64,000 nt of DNA from positions 1-64,000 of the forward strand of contig NZ_JAAOCA010000011.1 in assembly GCF_014694385.1 (NCBI RefSeq), read 5' to 3'. Below the pieces are notes generated by a model. The model saw only the letters and a program-made list of their open reading frames with translations, made no database searches and was not told the DNA's origin. The DNA is from Pseudomonas typographi. GTDB lineage: Bacteria > Pseudomonadota > Gammaproteobacteria > Pseudomonadales > Pseudomonadaceae. The translations under genes and the position numbers were made by a program. This document shows, piece after piece, positions 7,473 through 15,679 of the stretch (within the stretch, counting starts at the first letter, position 1; the number at the start of each line of letters is the position of its first letter).

Positions 7473-9758
7473 ATGAGTGATGATAAACGCAACCTTGGCA
7501 TGCTCGCGCTGCTGGTCAGCGCGGCCCCGGACAAACGCACCGTATTCGGCCGGGCCCTGGGCCAATTGATCGCGGGCGTCGAAGAACGTGATATCAGCGT
7601 ATTGCTGTCCGAATCCCTCAGCGATGCCACGGCCATACTGAAATCCGACCCGGCCATCCAGTGCCTGCTGCTCAACTGGGGCCTGGACGACAGCGAAGGC
7701 CAGCAACACTGCATCGGCCTGCTGAAGAACTTGCGCGAACGCAACACGCGGGTGCCGGTGTTCCTGATCAGTGACCGCAGCACCGCCAACAATGTACCGC
7801 TGGTGGTGATGCAGCACGCCGATGACTTCATCTGGCTGCCGGAAGACACCCCGGCCTTTTTGAGCGGGCGCATCCTGGCGGCGATAGAGCGCTATCGCCA
7901 GGCAGTGCTGCCGCCGATGTTCAGCGCGCTGCTGAAGTTCTCCCGGGAATACGAATATTCCTGGCACACCCCCGGCCACGCCGGCGGCACGGCGTTTCTG
8001 AAAAGTACCGCGGGCCGCGCATTCTATGAATATTTCGGGGAAAACCTGCTGCGCTCGGACCTTTCTATTTCGGTGAGCGAGTTGGGCTCGCTGCTCGACC
8101 ACAGCGGCCCGATCGGCCAGGGTGAACGCTATGCAGCCAAGGTGTTCGGTGCGCACCGCACCTACTATGTGACCAACGGCTCGTCGACCTCCAACCGGGT
8201 GATCCTGATGGCCAGCGTCACCCGCAACCAAGTGGCGCTGTGCGACCGTAATTGCCACAAGTCGGCTGAGCACGCGATGACCCTTTCCGGGGCCATCCCC
8301 ACCTACCTGCTGCCCACCCGCAACCGCTACGGCATCATCGGGCCGATCCTGCCGCAAACCCTGGCCGCGCCGGCCGTGGCCGCCGCCATCGCCGCCAACC
8401 CATTGGTTGGCGATGGGGTCGACCCTGCCCCCCGGCATGCGATCATCACCAACTCTACCTACGATGGGCTGTGCTACCACGTAGGCCGGGTAGAGCAGTT
8501 GCTCGGCCAGAGCGTCGACCGGTTGCACTTCGACGAGGCCTGGTACGGCTATGCGCGCTTCAACCCACTGTACCGCGACCGCTTCGCCATGCATGGCGAC
8601 CCGGCCGAGCATGACGACACAAAGCCCACGGTGTTCGCTACCCAGTCTACCCACAAGTTGCTGGCGGCGCTGTCGCAAGCCTCGATGATCCATGTGCGCA
8701 ACGGCCGCAACGCCATCGACCATGGGCGCTTCAACGAATCATTCATGATGCACGCCTCGACCTCGCCCAACTACGCGATCATGGCCTCGTGCGATGTGAG
8801 CTCGGCGATGATGGAAGCGCCCAATGGGCAGATCCTCACTAACGAATCGATCGAAGAAGCCATTTCGTTTCGCCAGGTGATCTCGCGCATGCACGCCGAC
8901 CTCGCCGCCGAAGGGCAGTGGTTTTTCAGTTGCTGGCAGCCGCCCACGGTCCAGGTGGAAGGTGAAACCACCGCCTTCCACGACGCGGACCCGCAGGCCC
9001 TGAAAAGCGACCCGGCGCACTGGCTGCTCGGCCCCGGCGAAGCCTGGCATGGTTTTGGCGACATCGAAGCCGGCTACTGCCTGCTCGACCCGATCAAGGT
9101 GTCTATCCTCACCCCCGGGGTGGGCCACAGCGGCGAGCTGGGGCCTTTTGGTATCCCCGCCTGCGTGGTCAGTGCTTACCTCAGCGAGGTGGGCATCGTG
9201 GTGGAGAAAACCACCGACTTCACCTTGCTGTTCTTGTTCTCCATCGGCATTACCAAAGGTAAATGGGGCACATTGGTCAACGCCCTGCTCGACTTCAAGC
9301 GCGACTACGACGAAAACCTGCACCTGGAGCTGTGCCTGCCCGACCTGGTCCGCGGCCACCAGGCACGCTATGGGCAGATGGGGCTGCGTGAACTGTGCGA
9401 AGCCATTTTCGCGGCGATGAAGGCCGAACGCACCACCGCCACGATGGCCCGCGCCTTCAGCCAATTGCCCGAAGCGCGGCTAAGCCCCGCGCAGGCTTAC
9501 GAACAACTGGTGCGTGGCGAGGTGGAGCTGCTGCCCCTCGACCAGGCTGCAGGCCGCACCGTGGCCACTGGAGTGGTGCCCTACCCGCCGGGCATCCCGC
9601 TGTTGATGCCCGGCGAACACCTGGGCCCGACGCAAGGGCCTTACCTCAGCTACCTGCGCGCACTGGAACGGTTCGATCAGTTGTTTCCGGGGTTTGGCCA
9701 CGACACCCATGGGGTCGAGGTGCAGGCGGGGGCGTATCGGGTGTTGTGTTTGAAATAA
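7473..9758 (+). CDS. Orn/Lys/Arg-family PLP-dependent decarboxylase (biodegradative, AdiA-like)
   Basis: A 761-residue fold-type I decarboxylase. A response-regulator-like wing domain occupies about residues 1-130. The PLP core begins near SWHTPGHAGG (about 165-170) and the C-terminal domain ends with the LSYLRALERFDQLFPGF block. The PLP lysine is in the STHK motif (Lys395), and the acidic cofactor contact is in HFDEAWYGYARF. From memory the C-terminal half resembles E. coli AdiA (arginine) more than SpeF, while the coupled transporter is PotE-like, so the substrate could be ornithine, arginine or lysine. The start has AGGAG seven bases upstream and directly follows the antiporter stop. The pair should consume cytoplasmic protons and export the amine. 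Confidence 0.9.
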   Translation: MSDDKRNLGMLALLVSAAPDKRTVFGRALGQLIAGVEERDISVLLSESLSDATAILKSDPAIQCLLLNWGLDDSEGQQHCIGLLKNLRERNTRVPVFLISDRSTANNVPLVVMQHADDFIWLPEDTPAFLSGRILAAIERYRQAVLPPMFSALLKFSREYEYSWHTPGHAGGTAFLKSTAGRAFYEYFGENLLRSDLSISVSELGSLLDHSGPIGQGERYAAKVFGAHRTYYVTNGSSTSNRVILMASVTRNQVALCDRNCHKSAEHAMTLSGAIPTYLLPTRNRYGIIGPILPQTLAAPAVAAAIAANPLVGDGVDPAPRHAIITNSTYDGLCYHVGRVEQLLGQSVDRLHFDEAWYGYARFNPLYRDRFAMHGDPAEHDDTKPTVFATQSTHKLLAALSQASMIHVRNGRNAIDHGRFNESFMMHASTSPNYAIMASCDVSSAMMEAPNGQILTNESIEEAISFRQVISRMHADLAAEGQWFFSCWQPPTVQVEGETTAFHDADPQALKSDPAHWLLGPGEAWHGFGDIEAGYCLLDPIKVSILTPGVGHSGELGPFGIPACVVSAYLSEVGIVVEKTTDFTLLFLFSIGITKGKWGTLVNALLDFKRDYDENLHLELCLPDLVRGHQARYGQMGLRELCEAIFAAMKAERTTATMARAFSQLPEARLSPAQAYEQLVRGEVELLPLDQAAGRTVATGVVPYPPGIPLLMPGEHLGPTQGPYLSYLRALERFDQLFPGFGHDTHGVEVQAGAYRVLCLK

Positions 9759-9791
9759 CCGCCCCAGGAAAAAAGCTGTTGCTCGCTCGTA

Positions 9792-9947
9792 CTCGAAGGC
9801 CTGACCCGGCTCGACCTCGCACGATACATCGGGCCAAGCGGCCGGGTTTCGGAAGTGCTCAATGGTGATCGGCCACTGAGCATGCGCAGGGTCAAACGGC
9901 TCCACGGGGGCCTGCGTATACCTTACGAATCCCTGGGGGGCGCTTGA
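9792..9947 (+). pseudogene. HigA-type antitoxin remnant (C-terminal HTH half only)
   Basis: An open 51-codon stretch ending at TGA encodes LTRLDLARYIG, SGRVSEVLNGDRPLS and RLHGGLRIPYESL. This is the typical second half of the HigA/XRE antitoxin DNA-binding domain. No start codon, N-terminal part or toxin gene precedes it: the decarboxylase stop is only 33 bases upstream. It reads as the decayed tail of a toxin-antitoxin antitoxin gene left by a deletion. The family match is from recalled HigA sequences. Confidence 0.6.
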
Positions 9948-10151
9948 ACCCTACGGAAAAAACACTTACCGTTTACGCCACCCTCTTAAACGCCCAGGTT
10001 TGCCCTTCATGCGCTTCGTGGTAGTTGCTTCGGTCGCGCCGCCTCCCGGCCGCTGACCCTTTCGTTTCCCCGCCCGTTCCCGTGCCCCGCCGCTTGCCGC
10101 GGCCGCCAGCCCGTGGCCGGGCGCCGTTCGACGATTCGAAGCAGGTACCTC

Positions 10152-11006
10152 ATGCGCTTTTTTAAAAACGCCTGGGCCGCGTATGGCCCCACCACCCTGT
10201 TCGTGCTGCTTTGGGGCAGCGCGGCGATTTTCTCGCGCTGGGGGCTGGACCACAGTTCCGCGTTCGCCATATTGACCTTTCGCTTTGCCGCCGCTTTGGC
10301 CGGGCTCGGCCTGGTAGGGTTGCTTTACCGCCAGTGGTTGCCACCACGAGGGCGCCGCGCGCAGGTGGCCAGCACGGGCGCCTTGCTCATCGGTGGCTAT
10401 TCGATCTGCTACTTCCTGGCCCTGGAACAGGGCATTACCCCGGGCATGCTGGCCACGGTGCTGCGCGTGCAGCCGATCCTCACCTTGCTGCTGGTGGAGC
10501 GGCGCGCCTCGTCGCAGCGGCTGTTCGGGCTCGGGTTGGCGTTGGCCGGCCTCACGCTGGTGGTGCTGCAAGGGGTGCTCAAGGCGCACCTGAGCCTACT
10601 GGGCATTGCCTTCGCGCTGCTGGCGCTGGGCTGTATGACCTTCGGCGCCATCTTGCAAAAACGCGTGCAGCAGCCGCCGCAACAGGCACTGCCACTGCAG
10701 TACGCGGTCAGCCTGGCCATGTGCCTGGCCTGCGTGCCGTTCAAGCCCTTTCACGTCGAATGGGTGGCAGGGTTCATCATCCCCATGCTGTGGCTAGGGT
10801 TGGCGATCTCAGTGGGTGCGCAGTTGCTGTTGTATCGAATGATCGGCAGCGGCAACCTGGTCAACGTCACTAGCCTGTTCTACCTGGTGCCGGTGGTCAC
10901 CGCCCTGCTCGATTACCTGGTGCTGGGCAACGCCCTCAGTGGCCTGGCGATCGTGGGTATGGCGGCGATCTTGCTGGGGTTGGGCCTGGTGTTCCGCGGC
11001 CGTTGA
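10152..11006 (+). CDS. EamA/DMT-superfamily transporter
   Basis: A 284-residue protein with about ten membrane helices in two EamA repeats. The first starts LFVLLWGSAAIFSRWGL and the second begins near ALLALGCMTFGAILQKRV. It ends in a short basic tail (VFRGR), usual for drug/metabolite exporters. The ATG at 10152 was chosen because the first helix follows directly; upstream codons are arginine-rich and poorly supported. The substrate is unknown. The bestrophin-like gene follows on the same strand after 40 bases, so the two may be co-transcribed. Confidence 0.85.
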   Translation: MRFFKNAWAAYGPTTLFVLLWGSAAIFSRWGLDHSSAFAILTFRFAAALAGLGLVGLLYRQWLPPRGRRAQVASTGALLIGGYSICYFLALEQGITPGMLATVLRVQPILTLLLVERRASSQRLFGLGLALAGLTLVVLQGVLKAHLSLLGIAFALLALGCMTFGAILQKRVQQPPQQALPLQYAVSLAMCLACVPFKPFHVEWVAGFIIPMLWLGLAISVGAQLLLYRMIGSGNLVNVTSLFYLVPVVTALLDYLVLGNALSGLAIVGMAAILLGLGLVFRGR

Positions 11007-11046
11007 TGGCACCGTAGCAACGCCGTATCGCAAAGGACACTCAGCG

Positions 11047-11964
11047 TTGATCATTCGCCCGCAAGCCCCGTCGGCCCTTACCTTGCTGTTCTCGCTGAAG
11101 GGCTCGATCATCCCTGCCATTTGGCGCAAGGTACTGTTCACCATGCTGGTGAGTTCTGCGGTGGTGGCTATCCACGGTACGTTGTTTCATTTCAAGGTGA
11201 TCCTCACCGCCACCCCCTTCACCCTATGGGGGTTGACGCTGGCGATCTTCCTGGGCTTCAGGAACACGGTCGCGTACCAACGCTTTTGGGAAGCCCGCAC
11301 CTTGTGGGGTGAGTTGCTGATCGTGAGCCGTAACCTCACCCGCCAAAGCCTCAGCCTGCTGCCGGGGCTTGCCCCTGAACAGCGACGGTCGTTGGCCGAA
11401 GGGCTGGTGGCCTTTGCCCAGGCGCTGCGCAACCAACTGCGCGGCGACCCGCAGGATGAGCGGGCCAAACAGTGGCTGGCCCAGGGCCCGGGCGCACAGG
11501 GCCAACCCAAGCACAACTTGCCCAACGCGGTGCTCGGTGAACTCGGCCGCCGCTACATGGCCGCGGCCCATCGTGCCGAAGGGGGCATGGCGGCGCAACT
11601 GAACATCGACCAGCAGCTGTCGCGGTTGTCGTATGTGCTCGGTGGCTGCGAGCGGATCAAGGGCACCCCGATCCCCTACCCCTATATTCTGATGCTGCAC
11701 CGCGTGGTGCACGTTTATTGCTTTTTGCTGCCATTCTGCTTAGTCGACAGCATCGGCTGGTTCACGCCGGTCGCGGTGTGCGTGCTGGCCTATACCTTCT
11801 TCGGCCTGGACGCGCTGGGCGACCAAATCGCCGACCCGTTCGACAAACAACCAAACGACCTGCCGCTGGACGCGATGTGCCGCAACCTGGAGATCGCCGT
11901 GCTGGAACTGCTCGACGAGCCCGCCCCTGCCCCGCTACACCCGCGCGACGGGGTGCTGTTGTGA
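11047..11964 (+). CDS. Bestrophin-family (YneE/UPF0187) ion channel protein
   Basis: A 305-residue membrane protein. Key family segments are the IIRPQ start, IFLGFRNTVAYQRFWEARTLWGELL, and the C-terminal DALGDQIADPFDKQPNDLPLD, typical of bacterial bestrophin/RFP-TM channels. Start is TTG 11047, because the N-terminus (M-I-I-R-P) matches E. coli YneE as recalled and AAAGGA lies nine bases upstream; the frame is open for 36 more codons before it. Bacterial members conduct cations in known structures. The TGA abuts the stop codon of the convergent molybdate-binding gene with no spacing. Confidence 0.88.
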   Translation: MIIRPQAPSALTLLFSLKGSIIPAIWRKVLFTMLVSSAVVAIHGTLFHFKVILTATPFTLWGLTLAIFLGFRNTVAYQRFWEARTLWGELLIVSRNLTRQSLSLLPGLAPEQRRSLAEGLVAFAQALRNQLRGDPQDERAKQWLAQGPGAQGQPKHNLPNAVLGELGRRYMAAAHRAEGGMAAQLNIDQQLSRLSYVLGGCERIKGTPIPYPYILMLHRVVHVYCFLLPFCLVDSIGWFTPVAVCVLAYTFFGLDALGDQIADPFDKQPNDLPLDAMCRNLEIAVLELLDEPAPAPLHPRDGVLL

Positions 11965-12393
11965 TCAGGCCGGCACACCAATGATAACGTGCGACGCCTT
12001 GATCACCGCCGTGGCCTCCACCCCGGGGGCAAGGCCCAACTCCTGTACCGCGTCTCGGGTCACGATCGAAAACACCTCGGTGCCGCCGGGCAATCGCACC
12101 ACCACCTCGGCGTTGACCGCCCCCTCGCTAACCCGGGTCACGATGCCTTGCAAGCAGTTACGCGCCGAAAGGCGGATACCGCTGGCGTCGGTCATCAACA
12201 TCACCCAGGGCGCCTTGATCAGCGCCAGGGCCTCTTTACCCACGGCCAACCCCAGGCTGTGCACACTGGCCAGGGTCACCACCGCCACCAGCGGCTCGCC
12301 ACCCGCCAGGGTGAGCACCACCTCGGCATTGACGGCACCGGGGTGCAGTTGGCTCACGGTGCCTTTGAAAACGTTTCGGGCGCTGACTTTCAT
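11965..12393 (-). CDS. Molybdenum-pterin/molybdate-binding protein, two TOBE (Mop) domains
   Basis: A 142-residue protein made of two tandem Mop/TOBE domains: MKVSARNVFKGTV to ALIKAPWVML (about 1-68) and IRLSARNCLQGIV to AVIKASHVII (about 73-139). Such di-Mop proteins bind molybdate in oligomeric cages and buffer it in the cytoplasm. Start is the ATG at 12393, with GAGGA nine bases upstream, rather than the ATG three codons earlier that sits on the ribosome site. The molybdenum enzyme xanthine dehydrogenase is encoded about 47 kb away in the same window. An inverted repeat lies 27-46 bases upstream and may be regulatory. Confidence 0.88.
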   Translation of the reverse strand: MKVSARNVFKGTVSQLHPGAVNAEVVLTLAGGEPLVAVVTLASVHSLGLAVGKEALALIKAPWVMLMTDASGIRLSARNCLQGIVTRVSEGAVNAEVVVRLPGGTEVFSIVTRDAVQELGLAPGVEATAVIKASHVIIGVPA

Positions 12394-12419
12394 GCAAGGC
12401 ATTCCTCATCGGATCGGTA

Positions 12420-12439
12420 AATAGCGAAGCATCGCTATT
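12420..12439. promoter_or_regulatory. 8-bp perfect inverted repeat upstream of the Mop gene
   Basis: AATAGCGA and TCGCTATT flank a 4-base AGCA loop. The element lies between the stop of the GGCT-like gene and the start of the Mop gene, both on the minus strand. No T-tract follows on either strand, which favours an operator over a terminator. A molybdate-responsive (ModE-like) site is possible but not demonstrated. Confidence 0.4.
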
Positions 12440-12473
12440 AGCGGTATGTAAGTACCACCCTAGCGTGCACGGC

Positions 12474-12827
12474 TCAGGCCTTCACATACACCCATGCTGC
12501 CACACCGGAGGCCAGGTTCACCGACACCCGCCGGTAGTCACTGACTTCGTAGGCGTCCGCGGCGGCCAATTCCTGCTCGGTGATCTGGAACACCGTGCCG
12601 GCCACCCGGGCATCGGGGTCGGTGCTCGGCGCAACGATCGGATGGCGGGCGTTGCCGCTGGTTGCCAGCACCTGCGGGTCGGTGATCTCGACCCAACTTT
12701 GCGCGTAACCGGGCATCTCGTCGGCTTGCCCGGTGAGTGCACGGCCAAAGTTGGCCCATTGCACCGCCGGGTCTTGCAGGGTGCCATAGGAAAACAACAG
12801 CACGGGGTAATCTTCGCGGGGGATCAC
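12474..12827 (-). CDS. Gamma-glutamylcyclotransferase-like (AIG2/GGCT) protein
   Basis: A 117-residue protein with the GGCT-like opening LLFSYGTLQDPAVQ, which forms the substrate loop, and the later GTVFQITEQELAAADAYE segment typical of the family. Members cleave gamma-glutamyl amines or act on glutathione-derived substrates in the cytoplasm. Start is GTG 12827 (VIPREDYP), preceded by AGGAG at seven bases; longer in-frame starts lie inside the upstream peptidase gene. It is separated by 13 bases from the stop of the M24 protein gene, so both probably share one transcript. The physiological substrate is not known. Confidence 0.8.
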   Translation of the reverse strand: MIPREDYPVLLFSYGTLQDPAVQWANFGRALTGQADEMPGYAQSWVEITDPQVLATSGNARHPIVAPSTDPDARVAGTVFQITEQELAAADAYEVSDYRRVSVNLASGVAAWVYVKA

Positions 12828-12840
12828 TGGGGCGCTCCTA

Positions 12841-13500
12841 TCAAGCCAGTAAATCTTCGTAAAACGCCCCATAGGGCTCACTCGGGTGGGCGATCTGGAT
12901 CTCCAGAATCCACAAGCCAGGGTTCGGATACTGCTCGAAATCGCCCAAGTCGCCACCACGGTGGACCGAATGTGGAAAATCGCTGACGCGGTGCCCCTTG
13001 ATGTCCAAATTCAACCGCCAGCCCATCGCCCGGGCCTGCGCCTGTGCGTAATCGTATAAGTGCGCCCCACTGACACGGCCCTGCTGCCAGCGCGCCTGAA
13101 CCCGCTCGAACAGCGCCTTGGCGGCGGCGGCGCAGGCGGCCCGTTGGGGGTCATCGCCGGTGGTGAAAGTGTGCCCGGCATCACCCTCATGGCCCTGCCA
13201 CACGGCGCCCATGTCGATGAAAAAGATATCGTCGGCACCTAGCACCGGGTCACCGTCGGAGCGCTGCCCGAAGGTTTTCAAGGTATTGGCACCGAAGCGC
13301 ACCAGCAAGGGGTGCCAGATGCGCTGCATATCGAGCTCGGCCAGCACGTGCTGGCCCAATGCACGGGCCTCGGTTTCGCGCATGCCGGGCGCGATCCGGG
13401 CGGCGAGGCGCTCGATGGCGCTCCAGGTCATCGCTTGCGCGTGCTGCATGGCCGCCAGGCTATACGCCGCGCCCACCGCCTCTTTGGTCACTGCACTCAC
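12841..13500 (-). CDS. M24-family metallopeptidase-like protein (compact)
   Basis: A 219-residue protein with the pita-bread fold pattern of methionine aminopeptidase and prolidase. The five expected metal ligands appear present: Asp in FIDMGAVW, Asp in HEGDAGHTF, His in FPHSVHRGG, Glu in ILEIQIAHP and Glu in FYEDLL. It lacks the N-terminal creatinase domain of aminopeptidase P, which explains its short length. Start GTG 13500 is supported by AGGAG six bases upstream. It precedes the GGCT-like gene in an apparent two-gene unit that could handle peptides or glutathione-related compounds (inference). Confidence 0.8.
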   Translation of the reverse strand: MSAVTKEAVGAAYSLAAMQHAQAMTWSAIERLAARIAPGMRETEARALGQHVLAELDMQRIWHPLLVRFGANTLKTFGQRSDGDPVLGADDIFFIDMGAVWQGHEGDAGHTFTTGDDPQRAACAAAAKALFERVQARWQQGRVSGAHLYDYAQAQARAMGWRLNLDIKGHRVSDFPHSVHRGGDLGDFEQYPNPGLWILEIQIAHPSEPYGAFYEDLLA

Positions 13501-13590
13501 GGGGGTCTCCTCAGGGCCGCCAGGGCCCACACTATGTTGCTCACTATATAGCGATAGCACACTGGCAGAAACCGCCATAAGCGGCGGCCC

Positions 13591-14502
13591 TCATGGCCCG
13601 CTGCCGAGCTGGGCCATCCGCTCGCGCATGTCGGCCATCGCCAGCAACGCGGCTTTGGGCAGTTGCCGATGGGCCGCCACGCACAGCGACAACACCGGGT
13701 GGCTAACGTGGATGCCGCTCAACGGCACAAAGGCGATGGCGCCGGCCTGCACTTCGCTGGCCACATCCAGCCACGAGAGCATGCCCACACCCACGCCCTG
13801 GCGAATCAGCGAGCGCATCATACGCAGGTCGTTGCAGGCCACGCGCTGCCGCGCATCCAACTGCAAATGCTGGTACAGCGCATGCACGTGCTTGTGCACC
13901 ACCAACGGTGCCGCTGGGAAAATCACGGTTTCGTGCTGGGTTTCGCTCAGCCGCAAGCGCTTTTTGCTGGCCAGTGGGTGGCCGGTGGGCATGGCAATGC
14001 CCACCTTGATTTCGGTACTGGCATGCAGCACCAGCTCGGGGCTGGCAACCGCATCGAGCATGAAGCCGAAATCCACTTCGGCCGAGGCGAGCATCTGCGC
14101 GACCTGCTGGTTGTCGGCTACCTTCATGCCGAACGTCAGCCCCGGGTAACGCTGCATCAAGCCCGCCACGGCTTCCACCACCAAGCCTTCACTCAAGGCA
14201 TCGATCAGGCCGATGTCTACATGGCCACGGCGCAAACCCTGCATTTCGTCGACCTGCTCACAGGTGCGGGCAAAGTCTTTCTGCCATTGGCGGGCGTTGG
14301 CCAGCAACAGCTCACCGGCGCTGGTCAAGCGCAGGCCGCCAGGCAAGCGCTCGAACAACGGCACGCCCAGCGCCCGTTCGGCGCTGAGCACCTGCCGGTC
14401 GATGGCCGAGGCGGAAACATGCAGCACCTCGGCCGCCCGGCGGATGCTGCGCTGCTGGGCAACCTCGAGAAAATAACGGGTAAACCGCGAAAAGGGGAAC
14501 AT
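13591..14502 (-). CDS. LysR-family transcriptional regulator, divergent from Rieske oxygenase genes
   Basis: A protein of about 303 residues with an N-terminal winged helix (FTRYFLEVAQQRSIRRAAEVLHVSASAIDRQV) and a LysR effector domain (GHVDIGLIDAL onward). It is transcribed away from the Rieske oxygenase and reductase genes across about 135 bases, the usual arrangement for an activator of the adjacent catabolic operon. The ATG at 14502 was chosen; an in-frame TTG six codons upstream is possible. A short GC hairpin just past the stop (13569-13585, CCGCC/GGCGG then TTTC on the minus strand) may terminate it. The inducer is unknown. Confidence 0.88.
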   Translation of the reverse strand: MFPFSRFTRYFLEVAQQRSIRRAAEVLHVSASAIDRQVLSAERALGVPLFERLPGGLRLTSAGELLLANARQWQKDFARTCEQVDEMQGLRRGHVDIGLIDALSEGLVVEAVAGLMQRYPGLTFGMKVADNQQVAQMLASAEVDFGFMLDAVASPELVLHASTEIKVGIAMPTGHPLASKKRLRLSETQHETVIFPAAPLVVHKHVHALYQHLQLDARQRVACNDLRMMRSLIRQGVGVGMLSWLDVASEVQAGAIAFVPLSGIHVSHPVLSLCVAAHRQLPKAALLAMADMRERMAQLGSGP

Positions 14503-14542
14503 GTGTTGTCTTTTTTGCAACGCGCTAGTGAAAAAACGATGT

Positions 14543-14571
14543 TTGAGTTCATCACGCTGCGCTCATAAAGT
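14543..14571 (+). promoter_or_regulatory. Possible sigma-70 promoter for the Rieske oxygenase operon
   Basis: TTGAGT and TAAAGT are separated by 17 bases on the plus strand, 67 bases before the oxygenase start and inside the divergent LysR/oxygenase region. Strength is moderate and LysR-activated promoters often match poorly, so this is tentative. Confidence 0.35.
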
Positions 14572-14637
14572 CCATGGCGAAGGCGCCCCAGAGCGCACTT
14601 GCTGAACCCTGCCGCCACCGGATAAGGCCCGCTTGCC

Positions 14638-15669
14638 ATGATCAAAGACCGAACGCTCCCCCTGCAGTGCACTTTCGTCGAAAGCGATTGGCGCATCCTC
14701 GCCACCCATTGGTACCCGATTGCCCAAGCCAGCGTGGTGGGTGAACAGCCCATCAAAGCCATGCTGCTCGATGAGCCGCTGGTGGCCTACCGTGTGGCCA
14801 GCGAGCTGGTGGTGGCCCGGGATGTATGCCCGCACCGCGGCGTGCCGCTGAGCATGGGCCAGGCGGACGGCCAAGGCGTGGTGTGCCCCTACCACGGCCT
14901 GCGCTTTGGCCACGGCGGCAAGTGCAATAAAGTGCCGGCCAGCCCGAACGCAGCCATCCCCAGCCGTATGCAGTTGTACACCTACCCTGCCGTGGAGCGT
15001 TACGGCCTGATCTGGACCTGCCTCGACCCACAAGGCGAGGGTGTCGATATTCCGAAGATGCCCCATTGGGACGAGCCGGAATTCCAGCAGATCGTGTGCC
15101 CAGCGTTCGAGGTGCAAGCGTTCGCCGGCCGCCAAGTGGAAGGTTTCCTGGATGTGGCGCATTTTGGCTTCGTGCACACCGACACCTTTGGCGACCCGAA
15201 CAACCTGGAGATCCCACCCTACCGGCCGACGCCTACCGAGCAAGGCTTTGAAGTGCGCTACCTGAGCACCGTGGGCAACTACCCGATCGGCATCGATGGC
15301 AAGGCACCGGCCGACTTCACCTGGCTGCGGCATTTCGAGGTGCACTTGCCGTTCACCGCCACGCTGACCGTGCATTTTCCTGAAAACGGCCGCTTGGTGA
15401 TCATGAATGCCGCCTCGCCGGTGTCGGCCAAGGTGACCCGGATGTTTGCGCCGATTGCGCGCAATTTCGACAAAGACCTGCCGGTAGAAGACTGCCATGC
15501 CTTCAATTTGCGCGTGTTCGAAGAAGACCGTGCCATCGTCGAAGCACAAAAGCCCGAGCGCTTGCCGCTGGACCCGGCGCTGGAAGTACACATCCCCGCG
15601 GACATGAGCTCCATCGCCTACCGCAAGGGCCTGCGTAGCCAGGGCCTTAGCCAATTCTTCCTGAGCTGA
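14638..15669 (+). CDS. Rieske [2Fe-2S] aromatic oxygenase, VanA-like oxygenase subunit
   Basis: A 343-residue protein. The Rieske ligands are Cys64, His66, Cys83 and His86 (CPHRG and CPYHG). The mononuclear-iron motif is at about 170-180 (FLDVAHFGFVH, with His175 and His180). The length and single-subunit style match class IA oxygenases such as VanA and toluenesulfonate methyl-monooxygenase, which demethylate or hydroxylate aromatic acids. Electrons should come from the reductase encoded 10 bases downstream. A LysR regulator is divergent. The substrate cannot be read from the sequence; vanillate is one of several possibilities. Confidence 0.88.
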   Translation: MIKDRTLPLQCTFVESDWRILATHWYPIAQASVVGEQPIKAMLLDEPLVAYRVASELVVARDVCPHRGVPLSMGQADGQGVVCPYHGLRFGHGGKCNKVPASPNAAIPSRMQLYTYPAVERYGLIWTCLDPQGEGVDIPKMPHWDEPEFQQIVCPAFEVQAFAGRQVEGFLDVAHFGFVHTDTFGDPNNLEIPPYRPTPTEQGFEVRYLSTVGNYPIGIDGKAPADFTWLRHFEVHLPFTATLTVHFPENGRLVIMNAASPVSAKVTRMFAPIARNFDKDLPVEDCHAFNLRVFEEDRAIVEAQKPERLPLDPALEVHIPADMSSIAYRKGLRSQGLSQFFLS

Positions 15670-15679
15670 GGGCTACGTC

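Noticed and set aside
9966..10589. Minus-strand frame with an Arg/Lys/Gly-rich C-terminus opposite the EamA gene
   Set aside because: Mostly antisense to membrane helices of a clear transporter; the basic tail is likely a by-product of a C-rich stretch.
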